Notes under the pieces: model-generated
What the model was told of the DNA's origin: nothing
Database searches by the model: none
What the model saw: the letters and a program-made list of their open reading frames with translations, nothing else
Position numbers and translations under genes: made by a program
Shown: positions 19,859-29,183 of the stretch, in pieces
How positions within the stretch are numbered: the first letter of the stretch is position 1
Layout: each line of letters starts with the position of its first letter
NCBI RefSeq assembly: GCF_004114425.1
Contig: NZ_RDQF01000001.1
Span: 284,813 to 348,812 of the forward strand
Direction: 5' to 3'
Origin: Bradyrhizobium vignae
Lineage (GTDB): Bacteria; Pseudomonadota; Alphaproteobacteria; Rhizobiales; Xanthobacteraceae
Length of the DNA: 64,000 nt

Positions 19859-20917
19859 TTGCCAGCCTCTCCCCGAAAGCGCGATCGAAGATCGTCCCCT
19901 CTCGTTGCGATGGAGGCGCGCTCGGTCGACGAGATCCCGCGCGGCAAGCAATGGCAATACGAACCCAAGTGGGACGGCTTCCGCTGCCTGCTGTCGCGCG
20001 ACGGCAGCAGCGTCGATCTGCGCTCGAAGTCTGGTGAGGATCTTGCGCGCTATTTTCCTGAGATCGTTGCCGCTGCGCTGAAGTTGAAGGCAGATCGCTT
20101 CACGCTCGACGGCGAGATCGTCGTGCCGCACCGAAAGAGCTTTTCCTTCGACGCGCTCCTGCAGCGCATTCATCCGGCTGCGAGCCGCGTGAAGAAGCTC
20201 TCGGAAGAAACACCGGCGCTCTATCTTGTGTTCGATTTGCTCGCGACGTCCCGGCAGAAAGATCTGGCCAAGAGGACGCTGCACGAGCGCCGGCCGGCGC
20301 TGGAGACGTTTGCGAAAGCCAACCTCGAGGGCAGCATCTTCCGGCTCTCACCGGCAACGGCCAGCTACGCCACGGCCAAAAAATGGTTGGCGCAATCCGG
20401 CGGCGGCTCGGACGGCGTCATCGCCAAGCGCATCGACCTGCCCTACCAGGCCGGCACGCGCGATGGCATGCAGAAGATCAAGAAATTCCGCAGCGCCGAT
20501 TGCGTGGTCGGCGGCTTCCGCTATGCCAACAACAAGATGGCCGGCCGGAAAGTCGTCGGCTCGCTGCTGCTCGGTCTCTACGACGACAAGGGTCTGCTGC
20601 ACCATGTCGGCTTCACCTCCGCGATCAAGGCTGAGGAGAAGCCAGCCTTGACCGGTCGGCTCGAAGCATTGATTGGCGAGCCGGGCTTCACCGGCAATGC
20701 GCCGGGCGGACCGAGCCGCTGGTCGACCGAGCGCTCGGCCAAATGGTGCCCGCTGAAGCCGAAGCTGGTGATCGAGGTCTGCTACGACCATTTCAGCGGC
20801 GAGCGTTTTCGCCACGGCACCTCGATCCTGCGCTGGCGCCCGGACAAGGCGCCGAGGCAATGCACATTTGAACAGCTGAAGCAGAAGGCGGCCGAGCCGA
20901 TGAAGCTGCTCGGGTGA
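19859..20917 (+). CDS. ATP-dependent DNA ligase (LigC/LigD-ligase type)
   Basis: About 352 aa. Nucleotidyltransferase ligase core: motif I YEPKWDGFR with the adenylated Lys, LDGEIVV (motif III), YLVFDLLA, SDGVIAKR (motif IV) and DCVVGGFRY, then an OB fold ending in WCPLKPKLVIEV. There is no polymerase or phosphoesterase domain and no Ku gene nearby, so this is a stand-alone ligase of the NHEJ/base-excision type rather than full LigD. The start is uncertain: TTG 19859 keeps the N-terminal segment, ATG 19910 is the alternative. Confidence 0.88.
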   Translation: MPASPRKRDRRSSPLVAMEARSVDEIPRGKQWQYEPKWDGFRCLLSRDGSSVDLRSKSGEDLARYFPEIVAAALKLKADRFTLDGEIVVPHRKSFSFDALLQRIHPAASRVKKLSEETPALYLVFDLLATSRQKDLAKRTLHERRPALETFAKANLEGSIFRLSPATASYATAKKWLAQSGGGSDGVIAKRIDLPYQAGTRDGMQKIKKFRSADCVVGGFRYANNKMAGRKVVGSLLLGLYDDKGLLHHVGFTSAIKAEEKPALTGRLEALIGEPGFTGNAPGGPSRWSTERSAKWCPLKPKLVIEVCYDHFSGERFRHGTSILRWRPDKAPRQCTFEQLKQKAAEPMKLLG

Positions 20918-20922
20918 GGTTC

Positions 20923-20985
20923 GCTCTCGCGTCCCGGACTAGGTGCAGCGTGCAAGCGATGCACCGCAGAGCCGGGACACGAGGC
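20923..20985. repeat. Dispersed palindromic repeat, family 1 (half copy)
   Basis: Left part only: ctctcgcgtcccggac followed by tgcaccgcagagccgggacacgagg. Lies between the convergent ligase and metallophosphoesterase genes, where such repeats are most tolerable. Confidence 0.65.
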
Positions 20986-20989
20986 ATGA

Positions 20990-21730
20990 CTACGCAATCC
21001 ATCCCGTCGCGAGCGCGTTCGCCAGTTCAGGCTGCCCATTGCGACGGGCCAGCGCCGCCATGGCCTCGTGATCATACGCGATGTGGCGGAACGTGACCTG
21101 CCAAACACCGCTCACCAACTCGAGGATCGCATAACGCGCGTGCGGCGTGCCGGCTTCGACGACATGCGGGAATGGATGCTTGTCGCGAAAACCAGGACTG
21201 CCGACGCTGCCGGGATTGACGATCAGCCGGCCATCGCGCAAGCGCACGGCACGGGCGAGATGAGTGTGGGCGCAGAGAATCAGCGATTGCGTGATGCCTT
21301 CCGCGAATTGCTCGATCCGGTCAAGCTGCGACAGCGCCACCGCGCCGTCCGCATGCACGGTGTCGAGCCAGTACACCTCGTCGCTGCCGGGCGTCGCGTG
21401 GCAGAGGAAGACCCTGTCTCGGAACACGCGCGTCATCGGTTGCACGCGCAGCCAGTCGAGTTGTGCGGCATTGAGCTGTGCATGAGCCGGGCGATCCCAC
21501 GAGCCCATCTTCTCGGGTGGGCGGTCGAGCAGATAGCGGTCGTGATTGCCGCGCACGTGCACGGCGTCGAGCGTCATCAGGATCTCGATGGTTCGGCGCG
21601 CATCGAGCGGACCGCTCAGCATGTCGCCGAGATTGACGATGTCTGTGATCCCCAGCGCGTGGATGTCGGCGAGCACGGCTTCGAGCGCGAGGTAGTTTCC
21701 GTGGATATCGGCAATCGCGGCGAAACGCAT
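20990..21730 (-). CDS. Metallophosphoesterase (YfcE/MJ0936-like)
   Basis: 246 aa from ATG 21730 (MRFAAIADIHGNYLALEAV). The frame extends upstream into a repeat, but that part is not protein-like. Calcineurin-type metal ligands are all visible: DIHGN, NLGDMLSGPLD, VRGNHDR, LCAHTHLA. Closest in layout to the single-domain YfcE-like phosphodiesterase family; the substrate is not evident. It stands alone on the minus strand between two repeat copies. Confidence 0.88.
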   Translation of the reverse strand: MRFAAIADIHGNYLALEAVLADIHALGITDIVNLGDMLSGPLDARRTIEILMTLDAVHVRGNHDRYLLDRPPEKMGSWDRPAHAQLNAAQLDWLRVQPMTRVFRDRVFLCHATPGSDEVYWLDTVHADGAVALSQLDRIEQFAEGITQSLILCAHTHLARAVRLRDGRLIVNPGSVGSPGFRDKHPFPHVVEAGTPHARYAILELVSGVWQVTFRHIAYDHEAMAALARRNGQPELANALATGWIA

Positions 21731-21744
21731 CGTTGTGCTCCCCA

Positions 21745-21882
21745 CTCTCCTGCTCCGGACCGAGCGCAGCGCGCAGTGGTGCTGCTGAGCCGGGCCCATG
21801 CTGCGGCGTTCTGAATCCCGGATCAGCGCTCCGCCCTGGACAACGCTACGCGTTGCCAAGAGCTGCGCTTGTCCGGGACACG
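21745..21882. repeat. Dispersed palindromic repeat, family 1 (copy 3)
   Basis: Diverged copy with tgctccggaccgagcg at the left and gctgcgcttgtccgggacac at the right. Lies between the metallophosphoesterase start and the folC stop and creates an artificial N-terminal extension of the metallophosphoesterase frame. Confidence 0.65.
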
Positions 21883-21887
21883 GAAAC

Positions 21888-23231
21888 TCATGCAGGAGGC
21901 GTGCCGTTGATCGCCAGCACGTGGCCGGCGAGATACAGCGAGCCCGTGATCAGGATGCGCGGCGGCACCTCGTAGGCGAGTTTCGCCAAGGCGCGCAGGG
22001 CGGCCTCGATGCAGGGCGCGGGCTCGACGCGCATGCCGAGGCTGCGCGCGGCATCCGCAAGGCGGTCGACCGGCATCGCGTTCTCGATATCGGGAATCGG
22101 CACTGCGATGATGTGCCGGGTGAGACCGGCGAAGTTGGCGAGAAAGCCTTGCGCGTCCTTGTTGGCCATCATACCCGCGATCACGACCAGCGGCCGCGAC
22201 ACGCGCTCCTCGAGATCGCCGAGCGCGGCGGCCGCAACGCGCCCGCCTTCGGCATTGTGGCCGCCGTCGAGCCAGATCTCCGAGCCCTGCGGACCCCAGG
22301 ACTGCAGCTCACCCGAGGTGAGGCGCTGCATCCGCGCCGGCCATTCGGCGCCGACGATGCCGGCCTCGAACGCGGCGTGAGGGATCTTGAAGGTCGGAAT
22401 CGCGCGCAGAGTCGCGATCGCGAGCCCGGCGTTGGCGAATTGGTGGCGGCCGAACAGGCGCGGCGCCGGCAGATCCATCAAGCCGCGATCGTCGGAAAAG
22501 ACCAGTCGCCCGCGCTCGACATTGACGTGCCAGCTCTCGTTTGCGGCAAACAGCGGCGCACGCATTCGCTTCGCCTGCGCTTCGATCACGGCCATCGCCT
22601 CCGGCATCTGCTCGGCGCAAGTCACGGGCACGCCGCGCTTGATGATCGCGGCCTTCTCGCCGGCAATCGACGCCAACGTATCGCCGAGAAAATCCACGTG
22701 ATCCATGCTGACCGGCGTGATCACGCAGGCCGCCGGCGCATCGATCACGTTGGTCGAATCGAGCCGGCCGCCGAGGCCGACTTCGAGCAGCACCACGTCG
22801 GCCGGATTCTGCGCGAACAGCACGAAAGCGGCGGCGGTCTTCAGCTCGAAGACGGTCGCGGCCTCGCCGGCATTGACGCGCTCGACCTCTTCCAGTGCAG
22901 CGCGCAGTTCGTCGTCACCGACGAGCACGCCGCCGCCCACGCGGCCGAGCCGGAAGCATTCGTTGATGCGGACGAGATAGGGAGAGGTGTAGGCGTGAAC
23001 CCGCAAGCCCGCAGCTTCCAGCGTCGCGCGCAGATAAGCGAGCGTCGAGCCCTTGCCGTTGGTGCCGGCGATATGGATCACCGGAGGCAGCTTGCGTTCG
23101 GGATGACCGAGCCGTTCGAGCAGGCGGTGCATCCGCTCCAGCCCGAGATCGATGCGCTTCTGATGCAGGGCCGACAGCCGCCCGATCAATTCACCGAGCG
23201 GTGTCTTTGCAGTGTCAGGGGAGGCGTTCAC
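21888..23231 (-). CDS. folC: Folylpolyglutamate/dihydrofolate synthase
   Basis: Adds glutamate to dihydropteroate and to folates. 447 aa Mur-ligase-fold protein: P-loop [62 protein letters not shown], and [12 protein letters not shown] in the C-terminal domain. The start overlaps the accD stop by 4 nt, so it is the distal gene of the trpF-trpB-trpA-accD-folC block, an arrangement shared widely in proteobacteria. Confidence 0.96.
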   Translation of the reverse strand: MNASPDTAKTPLGELIGRLSALHQKRIDLGLERMHRLLERLGHPERKLPPVIHIAGTNGKGSTLAYLRATLEAAGLRVHAYTSPYLVRINECFRLGRVGGGVLVGDDELRAALEEVERVNAGEAATVFELKTAAAFVLFAQNPADVVLLEVGLGGRLDSTNVIDAPAACVITPVSMDHVDFLGDTLASIAGEKAAIIKRGVPVTCAEQMPEAMAVIEAQAKRMRAPLFAANESWHVNVERGRLVFSDDRGLMDLPAPRLFGRHQFANAGLAIATLRAIPTFKIPHAAFEAGIVGAEWPARMQRLTSGELQSWGPQGSEIWLDGGHNAEGGRVAAAALGDLEERVSRPLVVIAGMMANKDAQGFLANFAGLTRHIIAVPIPDIENAMPVDRLADAARSLGMRVEPAPCIEAALRALAKLAYEVPPRILITGSLYLAGHVLAINGTPPA

Positions 23232-24169
23232 GCGTGCGGCGCGGCCGGCGCCGTCTCGGCGGCCGATACGATCTGCGCCGGACTCGTCACCGGCTGCGCC
23301 GGCTTCGAAGCGCCTTCCTGCGCCGGCGCCTTGGTCAGCAGGCGGCAGAGCCGGGCGAGGGTCGGGCGCAGCTCGTGACGGTGCACGACCATGTCGACCA
23401 TGCCGTGCTCCTTGAGGTACTCGGCGCGCTGGAAACCCTCGGGCAGCTTCTCGCGGATGGTCTGCTCGATCACGCGCGCGCCGGCAAAGCCGATCAGCGC
23501 GCCGGGCTCGGCGATCTGCACATCGCCCAGCATCGCGTAGGACGCGGTGACGCCGCCGGTCGTGGGATTGGTCAGCACGACGATGTAGGGCAGTTTCGCC
23601 TCGCGCAGCATCTGCACCGCCACGGTGGTGCGCGGCATCTGCATCAGCGAGAGGATACCCTCCTGCATGCGCGCGCCGCCCGATGCGGCGAACACGATGA
23701 ACGGCGACTTCTTCTCGACAGCGAGCTCCATGCCGCGCACGATGGCTTCGCCCGCGGCCATACCGAGCGAGCCGCCCATGAAGTCGAAATCCTGCACGGC
23801 AACGACGACGGCAGCGCCTTCGAGCTTGCCGTAGCCGACCTTGACCGCGTCATTCAGATTGGTCCGCGCCCGCGCGTCCTTGATACGATCGGCATATTTC
23901 TTCTCGTCGCGGAACTTGAGCGGGTCGGGCGTGACCTCGGGCAACGCGACATCGAACCAGGTCTCGTTGTCGAAGATCGACTTCAACCGGGCCACCGCGC
24001 CCATGCGCATGTGGTAGTTCGAGCCGGGAATGACGAACTGATTGGCCTCGACGTCCTTGTAGAACACGAGCTGTCCGGAATCCGGGCACTTGATCCAAAG
24101 ATTCTCCGGCGTCTCCCGCCGCAGCATGTTGCGGATCTTCGGCCGGACCACGTTGGTAAGCCAGTTCAT
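23228..24169 (-). CDS. accD: Acetyl-CoA carboxylase carboxyltransferase subunit beta, degenerate zinc ribbon
   Basis: With AccA transfers the carboxyl group from biotin to acetyl-CoA, the first step of fatty acid synthesis. 313 aa; crotonase-like core with [38 protein letters not shown] and [12 protein letters not shown]. Bacterial AccD normally has a four-Cys zinc ribbon near the N-terminus. Here only Cys28 remains: the expected Cys positions read Ser31, Ile47 and Ser50 (KCPDSGQ ... [10 protein letters not shown]). The rest is intact, so the protein is presumably active. Overlaps folC by 4 nt. Confidence 0.95.
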   Translation of the reverse strand: MNWLTNVVRPKIRNMLRRETPENLWIKCPDSGQLVFYKDVEANQFVIPGSNYHMRMGAVARLKSIFDNETWFDVALPEVTPDPLKFRDEKKYADRIKDARARTNLNDAVKVGYGKLEGAAVVVAVQDFDFMGGSLGMAAGEAIVRGMELAVEKKSPFIVFAASGGARMQEGILSLMQMPRTTVAVQMLREAKLPYIVVLTNPTTGGVTASYAMLGDVQIAEPGALIGFAGARVIEQTIREKLPEGFQRAEYLKEHGMVDMVVHRHELRPTLARLCRLLTKAPAQEGASKPAQPVTSPAQIVSAAETAPAAPHA

Positions 24170-24280
24170 GGTTTGCTCCGATGTGCGATCCCGCCTCGCG
24201 GATCGCCTGAAGGGTTATATGGCGCCCGGGCCTCTCCCCGGCAAGCCGCCGTGCCGCCCGCTCCAAAGCGGAATTATGGC

Positions 24281-25117
24281 CTATTCCGCCGCCTGCTGTG
24301 CGCCCTTGACGCCCTGGGCCAGGGCCGCCGTCAATTCGGCGACGGCATTAACGGTTTTGGCGGTCGCCCGCCCCTCGGCATCGAGGCTGTTCTTGAGCGC
24401 GTCGACCAGCGCGGTCCCGACCACCGAGCCATCGGCCTTCTCGGCAATGGCGCGCGCGGCCTCCGGGGTGCGGATGCCGAAACCGACGCAGATCGGCAAG
24501 CCGGTATGCCGCTTGATGCGCGCGACAGCTTCGCCGACGGCATTGGCGTCCGCCGCCGCCGCACCGGTGATGCCAGCGATCGAGACGTAATAGACAAAGC
24601 CTGACGTGTTCGCGAGCACCGCGGGCAGGCGCTTATCGTCGGTGGTCGGGGTCGCCAGGCGAATGAAGTTCAGCCCCGCCTTCAGCGCGGGAATGCAGAG
24701 CTCGTCATCTTCCTCCGGCGGCAGATCCACGATGATCAAGCCATCGACGCCTGACGTCTTGGCATCAGCCAGAAACTTGTCGACGCCGTAGATGTAGATG
24801 GGATTGTAGTAGCCCATCAGCACCAGCGGCGTGACATTGTCGCCCTTGCGGAAGTCGCGCACCAGCTCCAGCGTCTTCTTCAGGGTCATGCCGACCTTGA
24901 GCGCGCGCAGGCCTGCAGCCTGGATCGAGGGACCATCCGCCATCGGATCGGTGAAGGGAATGCCGAGCTCGATGACGTCGGCGCCGGACTTCGGCAGCGC
25001 CTTGACGATCTCGAGCGAGGTCGCAGGATCGGGATCGCCTGCCATCACATAGGTGACGAAGGCCGCGCGGCCTTGGCGTTTCAGCTCGGCAAAACGGGTG
25101 TCGATACGCGTGGTCAC
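24281..25117 (-). CDS. trpA: Tryptophan synthase alpha chain
   Basis: Cleaves indole-3-glycerol phosphate to indole and G3P. 278 aa TIM barrel: [28 protein letters not shown] (catalytic Glu and the Asp of the FSDPxADGP motif, here FTDPMADGP), [21 protein letters not shown], and [10 protein letters not shown] near the phosphate site. Overlaps trpB by 4 nt. A 111-nt gap separates it from accD. Confidence 0.97.
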   Translation of the reverse strand: MTTRIDTRFAELKRQGRAAFVTYVMAGDPDPATSLEIVKALPKSGADVIELGIPFTDPMADGPSIQAAGLRALKVGMTLKKTLELVRDFRKGDNVTPLVLMGYYNPIYIYGVDKFLADAKTSGVDGLIIVDLPPEEDDELCIPALKAGLNFIRLATPTTDDKRLPAVLANTSGFVYYVSIAGITGAAAADANAVGEAVARIKRHTGLPICVGFGIRTPEAARAIAEKADGSVVGTALVDALKNSLDAEGRATAKTVNAVAELTAALAQGVKGAQQAAE

Positions 25118-26328
25118 TTCTTGCCCCTCAGGATGTCGCCGACCTGCGGAACGTCCTTGTCGCCGCGGCCGGAGAGATTGACGACCATCAGGTGATCTTT
25201 AGGCCGCTTCGGCGCGAGCTCCATCACCTTGGCGATGGCATGCGCCGGCTCGAGCGCGGGGATGATGCCTTCGAGCTTTGACAGCAGCTGGAATGCGGCG
25301 AGTGCCTCATCATCGGTCGCGGAGAGATAGTTCACGCGGCCGACCTCGTGCAGCCAGGAATGCTCGGGGCCGATGCCGGGATAGTCGAGGCCGGCCGAGA
25401 TCGAGTGCGCGTCCTGGATCTGGCCGTCGGCATCCATCAAGAGATAAGTGCGGTTGCCGTGGAGCACGCCGGGACGGCCACCCGCGATCGAGGCCGCGTG
25501 CAGCTGCGTCAATCCGTGGCCAGCGGCTTCGACGCCGAAGATCTCGACGCTGGGATCATCGAGGAACGGATGGAACAGGCCCATCGCGTTGGAGCCGCCG
25601 CCGATGCAGGCGACCAGCGAATCCGGCAGGCGGCCTTCGATCTCCTGCATCTGCGCCTTGGTCTCGTTGCCGATGACCGACTGGAAGTCGCGCACCAGGG
25701 TCGGGTAGGGATGCGGACCCGCCACCGTGCCGATGCAGTAGAACGTGTTGTGCACGTTGGTGACCCAGTCGCGCAGCGCCTCGTTCATGGCATCCTTCAG
25801 CGTGCGCGTACCCGACTGCACCGGAAACACCTTTGCGCCCAGCATTTCCATCCGGATGACATTGGGCTGCTGCCGCTCGACGTCGACGGCGCCCATATAG
25901 ACCACGCATTCCAGGCCAAAGCGCGCGCACAGCGTTGCGGTGGCGACGCCGTGCTGGCCCGCACCGGTCTCGGCGATGATGCGCTTCTTGCCCATGCGCC
26001 GTGCCAGCATGATCTGGCCGAGCACGTTGTTCACCTTGTGCGAGCCGGTGTGGTTGAGCTCCTCGCGCTTGAGGTAGATTTTTGCGCCGCCGAGATGCTC
26101 GGTGAGGCGCTCGGCGAAATAGAGTGGTGAGGGCCGGCCGACATAGTTCTTGAGGTAGCCGTTCATCTCGGCCTGGAAGGCCGGGTCGGCCTTGGCGGCG
26201 GTGTAGGCCTTCTCCAGATCGAGGATCAGCGGCATCAGCGTTTCGGCGACGAAGCGGCCACCGAAAATGCCGAAATGGCCGCGCTCGTCGGGGCCGCTGC
26301 GATAGGAATTCGGTTTGGCGATGTTCAT
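25114..26328 (-). CDS. trpB: Tryptophan synthase beta chain
   Basis: PLP enzyme condensing indole with serine, receiving indole by the tunnel from TrpA. 404 aa: [29 protein letters not shown] (PLP Lys in HTGSHKxN), [32 protein letters not shown] (phosphate-binding glycine loop) and [14 protein letters not shown] [11 protein letters not shown] at the end. Overlaps trpF and trpA by 4 nt each. Confidence 0.98.
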   Translation of the reverse strand: MNIAKPNSYRSGPDERGHFGIFGGRFVAETLMPLILDLEKAYTAAKADPAFQAEMNGYLKNYVGRPSPLYFAERLTEHLGGAKIYLKREELNHTGSHKVNNVLGQIMLARRMGKKRIIAETGAGQHGVATATLCARFGLECVVYMGAVDVERQQPNVIRMEMLGAKVFPVQSGTRTLKDAMNEALRDWVTNVHNTFYCIGTVAGPHPYPTLVRDFQSVIGNETKAQMQEIEGRLPDSLVACIGGGSNAMGLFHPFLDDPSVEIFGVEAAGHGLTQLHAASIAGGRPGVLHGNRTYLLMDADGQIQDAHSISAGLDYPGIGPEHSWLHEVGRVNYLSATDDEALAAFQLLSKLEGIIPALEPAHAIAKVMELAPKRPKDHLMVVNLSGRGDKDVPQVGDILRGKK

Positions 26329-26996
26329 CGGACGCTCAACTCTTGACTTGCATCTTGGGTGGCGCGCGCGGCGCGGATGAAGGCCTGGATCATCTCGGGA
26401 TCCTTGATGCCGGGGGCGCTCTCGACGCCCGAGGACACATCGACGCCGCCGGCGCCGGTGACACGGAGGGCTTCGGCCAGGTTATCGGCGTGCAGCCCGC
26501 CCGAGACCATGTAGGGCAGCTTCAGATCGAGATTTTCGAGCAGGTGCCAGTCGAACGGCTCTCCTAAGCCGCCGGGCCGCGTCGCGTCCTTCGGCGCACG
26601 CGCATCGAACAGGATGCGGTCGGCGACCGCGGCGTAGCCGGGCAGCACGGCGAGATCGGCTGCTGCTGCGACCGGCACCGCCTTCATCACGGGGCGGCCA
26701 AAGCGTTGCTTGATATCGCGCAGCCGAGCGACGCTTTCCTGGCCGTGGAGCTGGAAAATGTCCGGCGACAGCGCGTCCATGATGTTGTCGAGCGTGGCGT
26801 CGTCGGCATCGACCGTGAGCGCCACTTTGAGCGCGCGCTGCTTCACCAGGCGACCGAGGTCACGGCCAAGTTCCAGCGAGAGGTGCCGCGGCGACGGCGG
26901 AAAGAACACGAACCCCACCATGTCGGCGCCGGCATCGAGCGCCGTTTGAAGCGTCTCGCGCGTGGACAGGCCGCAGATCTTGACGAGCAGGGACAT
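26325..26996 (-). CDS. trpF: Phosphoribosylanthranilate isomerase
   Basis: Third step of tryptophan synthesis after anthranilate. 223 aa TIM barrel with the N-terminal catalytic Cys in [27 protein letters not shown]-type IFQLHGQES, and the C-terminal [17 protein letters not shown] phosphate-binding end with catalytic Asp. Starts the compact trpF-trpB-trpA set; trpE/G/D/C are not in the window, a split pathway typical of rhizobia. Confidence 0.96.
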   Translation of the reverse strand: MSLLVKICGLSTRETLQTALDAGADMVGFVFFPPSPRHLSLELGRDLGRLVKQRALKVALTVDADDATLDNIMDALSPDIFQLHGQESVARLRDIKQRFGRPVMKAVPVAAAADLAVLPGYAAVADRILFDARAPKDATRPGGLGEPFDWHLLENLDLKLPYMVSGGLHADNLAEALRVTGAGGVDVSSGVESAPGIKDPEMIQAFIRAARATQDASQELSVR

Positions 26997-27059
26997 GATC
27001 TCAAAGCAAATGGAGGCCGCAAGGCGGCCGGAACGCAGGGTTTTTCGGTCGGGCCGCTT

Positions 27060-27446
27060 CTACAACGTCGCGCGCTGCTTGTCTCGCCCGATGGGCCCGT
27101 AAAGGCCTGTCCCGGAGGGAACGGGGAGGCGCTGCGCCTCGGGCCGTGCCGCCGCCGCATGGGCCTCGGCGAGTTCGCCCCGCGCAGCCCGGGCATCGGC
27201 CTCATGCCGGCGCGCGGCGCGCCGCCAGTGTCGCTGGCCGAACCAGACCGCACAGCCGCCCGCCACGACGCCCAGCCCCGCAACCAGGATCAGGAGCAGG
27301 AACAGCGGCATCGTAGCCGAGAACGAGGGGTCGTCGGAGACGAAGGGATCGAAGGAGACCGTGACGAATTGCCGGTTCGCCACCGCAAAGGTCACCATGA
27401 TGAGGCCCAGCGGAATCACGATCAGCGCGGTCAGGAACTTTCGCAT
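27060..27446 (-). CDS. lapA: LapA family (DUF1049) inner-membrane protein
   Basis: 128 aa with two membrane segments: near residues 5-23 (LTALIVIPLGLIMVTFAVA) and 47-68 (LFLLLILVAGLGVVAGGCAVWF), then a basic, Ala/Arg-rich cytoplasmic helix. This topology matches LapA-domain proteins, which in E. coli partner LapB in controlling LpxC and LPS synthesis. No LapB is seen here. ihfB-lapA-trpF order is well conserved in Alphaproteobacteria. Confidence 0.85.
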   Translation of the reverse strand: MRKFLTALIVIPLGLIMVTFAVANRQFVTVSFDPFVSDDPSFSATMPLFLLLILVAGLGVVAGGCAVWFGQRHWRRAARRHEADARAARGELAEAHAAAARPEAQRLPVPSGTGLYGPIGRDKQRATL

Positions 27447-27517
27447 CTCGCTTCGCTCGCCTTGAATCCAGCTTCCGGCCGCATGCCGAGCGACCGCGGA
27501 AAACCCTGGCGCCGGCC

Positions 27518-27823
27518 TCAGTCCGCCGCGCCGGGATCCGGATGGTCGCGGTTCAGCCGCTCGCGCATTTCCTTGCCGGTCTTGAAGAACGGAACGCTCT
27601 TCTGATCGACGGGTACATGGGCGCCGGTGCGTGGATTGCGCCCTGCGCGCGCAGGGCGATGCTTGACCGAGAATGCACCGAAGCCGCGCAGCTCGACGCG
27701 ATCGCCGCGTGCAAGCGCCGCTACGATCTCCTCGAGAATCGCATTCACAATGTTCTCGACATCCCGCTGGTACAGATGCGGGTTGTGCTCGGCGATACGC
27801 TGAACAAGTTCGGATTTGATCAT
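27518..27823 (-). CDS. ihfB: Integration host factor subunit beta
   Basis: 101 aa HU/IHF DNA-bending protein. It starts [23 protein letters not shown]; the beta-arm motif [24 protein letters not shown] with its intercalating Pro turn (GRNPRTG) is clear. Forms IHF with IhfA, bending DNA for sigma-54 promoters among others; rpoN is also in this window. The 172-nt gap upstream, after sppA, contains a minus-strand TTGACA at 27881-27886 that may be a -35 box, although no good -10 is seen. Confidence 0.95.
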   Translation of the reverse strand: MIKSELVQRIAEHNPHLYQRDVENIVNAILEEIVAALARGDRVELRGFGAFSVKHRPARAGRNPRTGAHVPVDQKSVPFFKTGKEMRERLNRDHPDPGAAD

Positions 27824-27995
27824 CGAGAGATAGGACCCGGAAGCGTGCGGATGACCATTTCCGTGAAAATACCGTGATCTGTCAAGACGCTAAATCAAGG
27901 TTGAGCGTCGTGAAAATGCGTGACAAATGCCGAAAAAGCGGGCTGCGCCGGCACGCGTCAAACGGGAAAAACTTACGGAACTCGCCTGTCTCCGC

Positions 27996-28976
27996 TCAGT
28001 TTGACGCCGCCGGCTGCCACAACGCCAGCATTCCATCCATTCCGAGCCGATCGACCGCCTGCGCGACGCCGGTTTGCCCGATCTGGTGCGCAATCGAGCC
28101 CAAACCCAGCGCTTCCAGCGTCACGGCGGCCGCGGTCTTGAGGAACGACAGATCGCCAAAGCGCGGCTCGAGCTTGTAGTCGCGCACGGGAAGCCCCTTC
28201 TTGACGCTCTTGTGCTCGACCAGCCAGGTCACGGCCGTCTTCTCGTCGCCGATCTGGTCGATCAGCTTGAGATCGATCGCCTGGCGGCCGGTGAAGACGC
28301 GGCCATCGGCGACTTTTTCGAGCTGCGTGTCATCCATGCCACGCCTCTCCTTCACGAGGCCCTTGAACCAGGCATAGGAGTCCTTCACCAGCGCATCGAG
28401 CGCCGCGCGCGCTTCGGGACTTGTCGGCTCGAATCCGTTGGGTGCCGCCTTCAGCGGCGAGGACTTCACCTCCTCGACCTTGACGCCGATCGTCTTCAAG
28501 AGCTCGGAGACGTTGGGGTACTGGAACAGCACGCCGATCGAGCCCACCAGCGAGCTCTGCTGGGCGACGATGTGATCGCTCGCGATCGCCGTGATGTAGC
28601 CCCCGGAGGCGGCGAGGCCCTCGACCACGACGACGAGCGGCTTCTTCGCCTTCAGCCGCACGAGCGAGTCATAGAGCTGCTCGGAGCCGGCGGTGGTGCC
28701 GCCCGGTGAGTTGATATGAACGATCACGGCAGCGGCCTGCGAATCCTCCAGCCGCTCCAGCGCCTGCGTGCGATCGGAATCGCTGCGGATCAATCCCTCG
28801 ATATGAACGCGCGCGATCGAGCCGGCGGATGCAAAGGTGCCGCGTGCTCCGGGTGTCGCAATCAGCGCGAAGCTCGCAATCGCCGCGATCGCGATCAGCG
28901 CGGCCATCACGCGCCAGAACGTCAGCTTGCGGCGGATCCTGCGGCGATCGACGATGATGTCCGAATCAAGCGACAT
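27996..28976 (-). CDS. sppA: Signal peptide peptidase SppA
   Basis: 326 aa membrane-anchored serine/lysine protease of family S49 that clears cleaved signal peptides. One N-terminal membrane helix (VMAALIAIAAIASFALIA); INSPGGTTAGSE oxyanion segment; catalytic Ser in EGLAASGGYITAIASD; general-base Lys in VKSSPLKAAPNGF. It is the short, single-domain form. Located between rpsA and ihfB, its usual place in rhizobia. Confidence 0.95.
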   Translation of the reverse strand: MSLDSDIIVDRRRIRRKLTFWRVMAALIAIAAIASFALIATPGARGTFASAGSIARVHIEGLIRSDSDRTQALERLEDSQAAAVIVHINSPGGTTAGSEQLYDSLVRLKAKKPLVVVVEGLAASGGYITAIASDHIVAQQSSLVGSIGVLFQYPNVSELLKTIGVKVEEVKSSPLKAAPNGFEPTSPEARAALDALVKDSYAWFKGLVKERRGMDDTQLEKVADGRVFTGRQAIDLKLIDQIGDEKTAVTWLVEHKSVKKGLPVRDYKLEPRFGDLSFLKTAAAVTLEALGLGSIAHQIGQTGVAQAVDRLGMDGMLALWQPAASN

Positions 28977-29130
28977 CGGAATGTCTCCAAATGAAAGGCT
29001 GGGCGCGTTGTGCCGTCACAGCGTGACCAACGGCTTATCTGGATACATCAATTGGGGCGCAATTTGAAGAAATGAAGGCTTGGGAGCCCTGGTAGATGGG
29101 GTAACGGGCAATACGGCCGCCAAGCCAAAC

Positions 29131-29158
29131 AAAAAAGCCCCGGCTCGCGCCGGGGCTT
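29131..29158 (-). terminator. Rho-independent terminator of rpsA
   Basis: On the minus strand, AGCCCCGG pairs with CCGGGGCT around CGCGAG and is followed by TTTTTTG, about 25 nt after the rpsA stop. A textbook intrinsic terminator. Confidence 0.9.
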
Positions 29159-29183
29159 CGATGCAGCGAAACGAACGTTTCGC

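Noticed and set aside
21798..24604. Two long plus-strand ORFs (526 and 467 aa) opposite folC, accD and trpA
   Set aside because: Antisense frames of certain genes with no own motifs.
27857..27886. Minus-strand promoter before ihfB (TTGACA at 27881-27886)
   Set aside because: The -35 box is perfect, but no convincing -10 occurs at 16-18 nt, so it is mentioned only in the ihfB entry.
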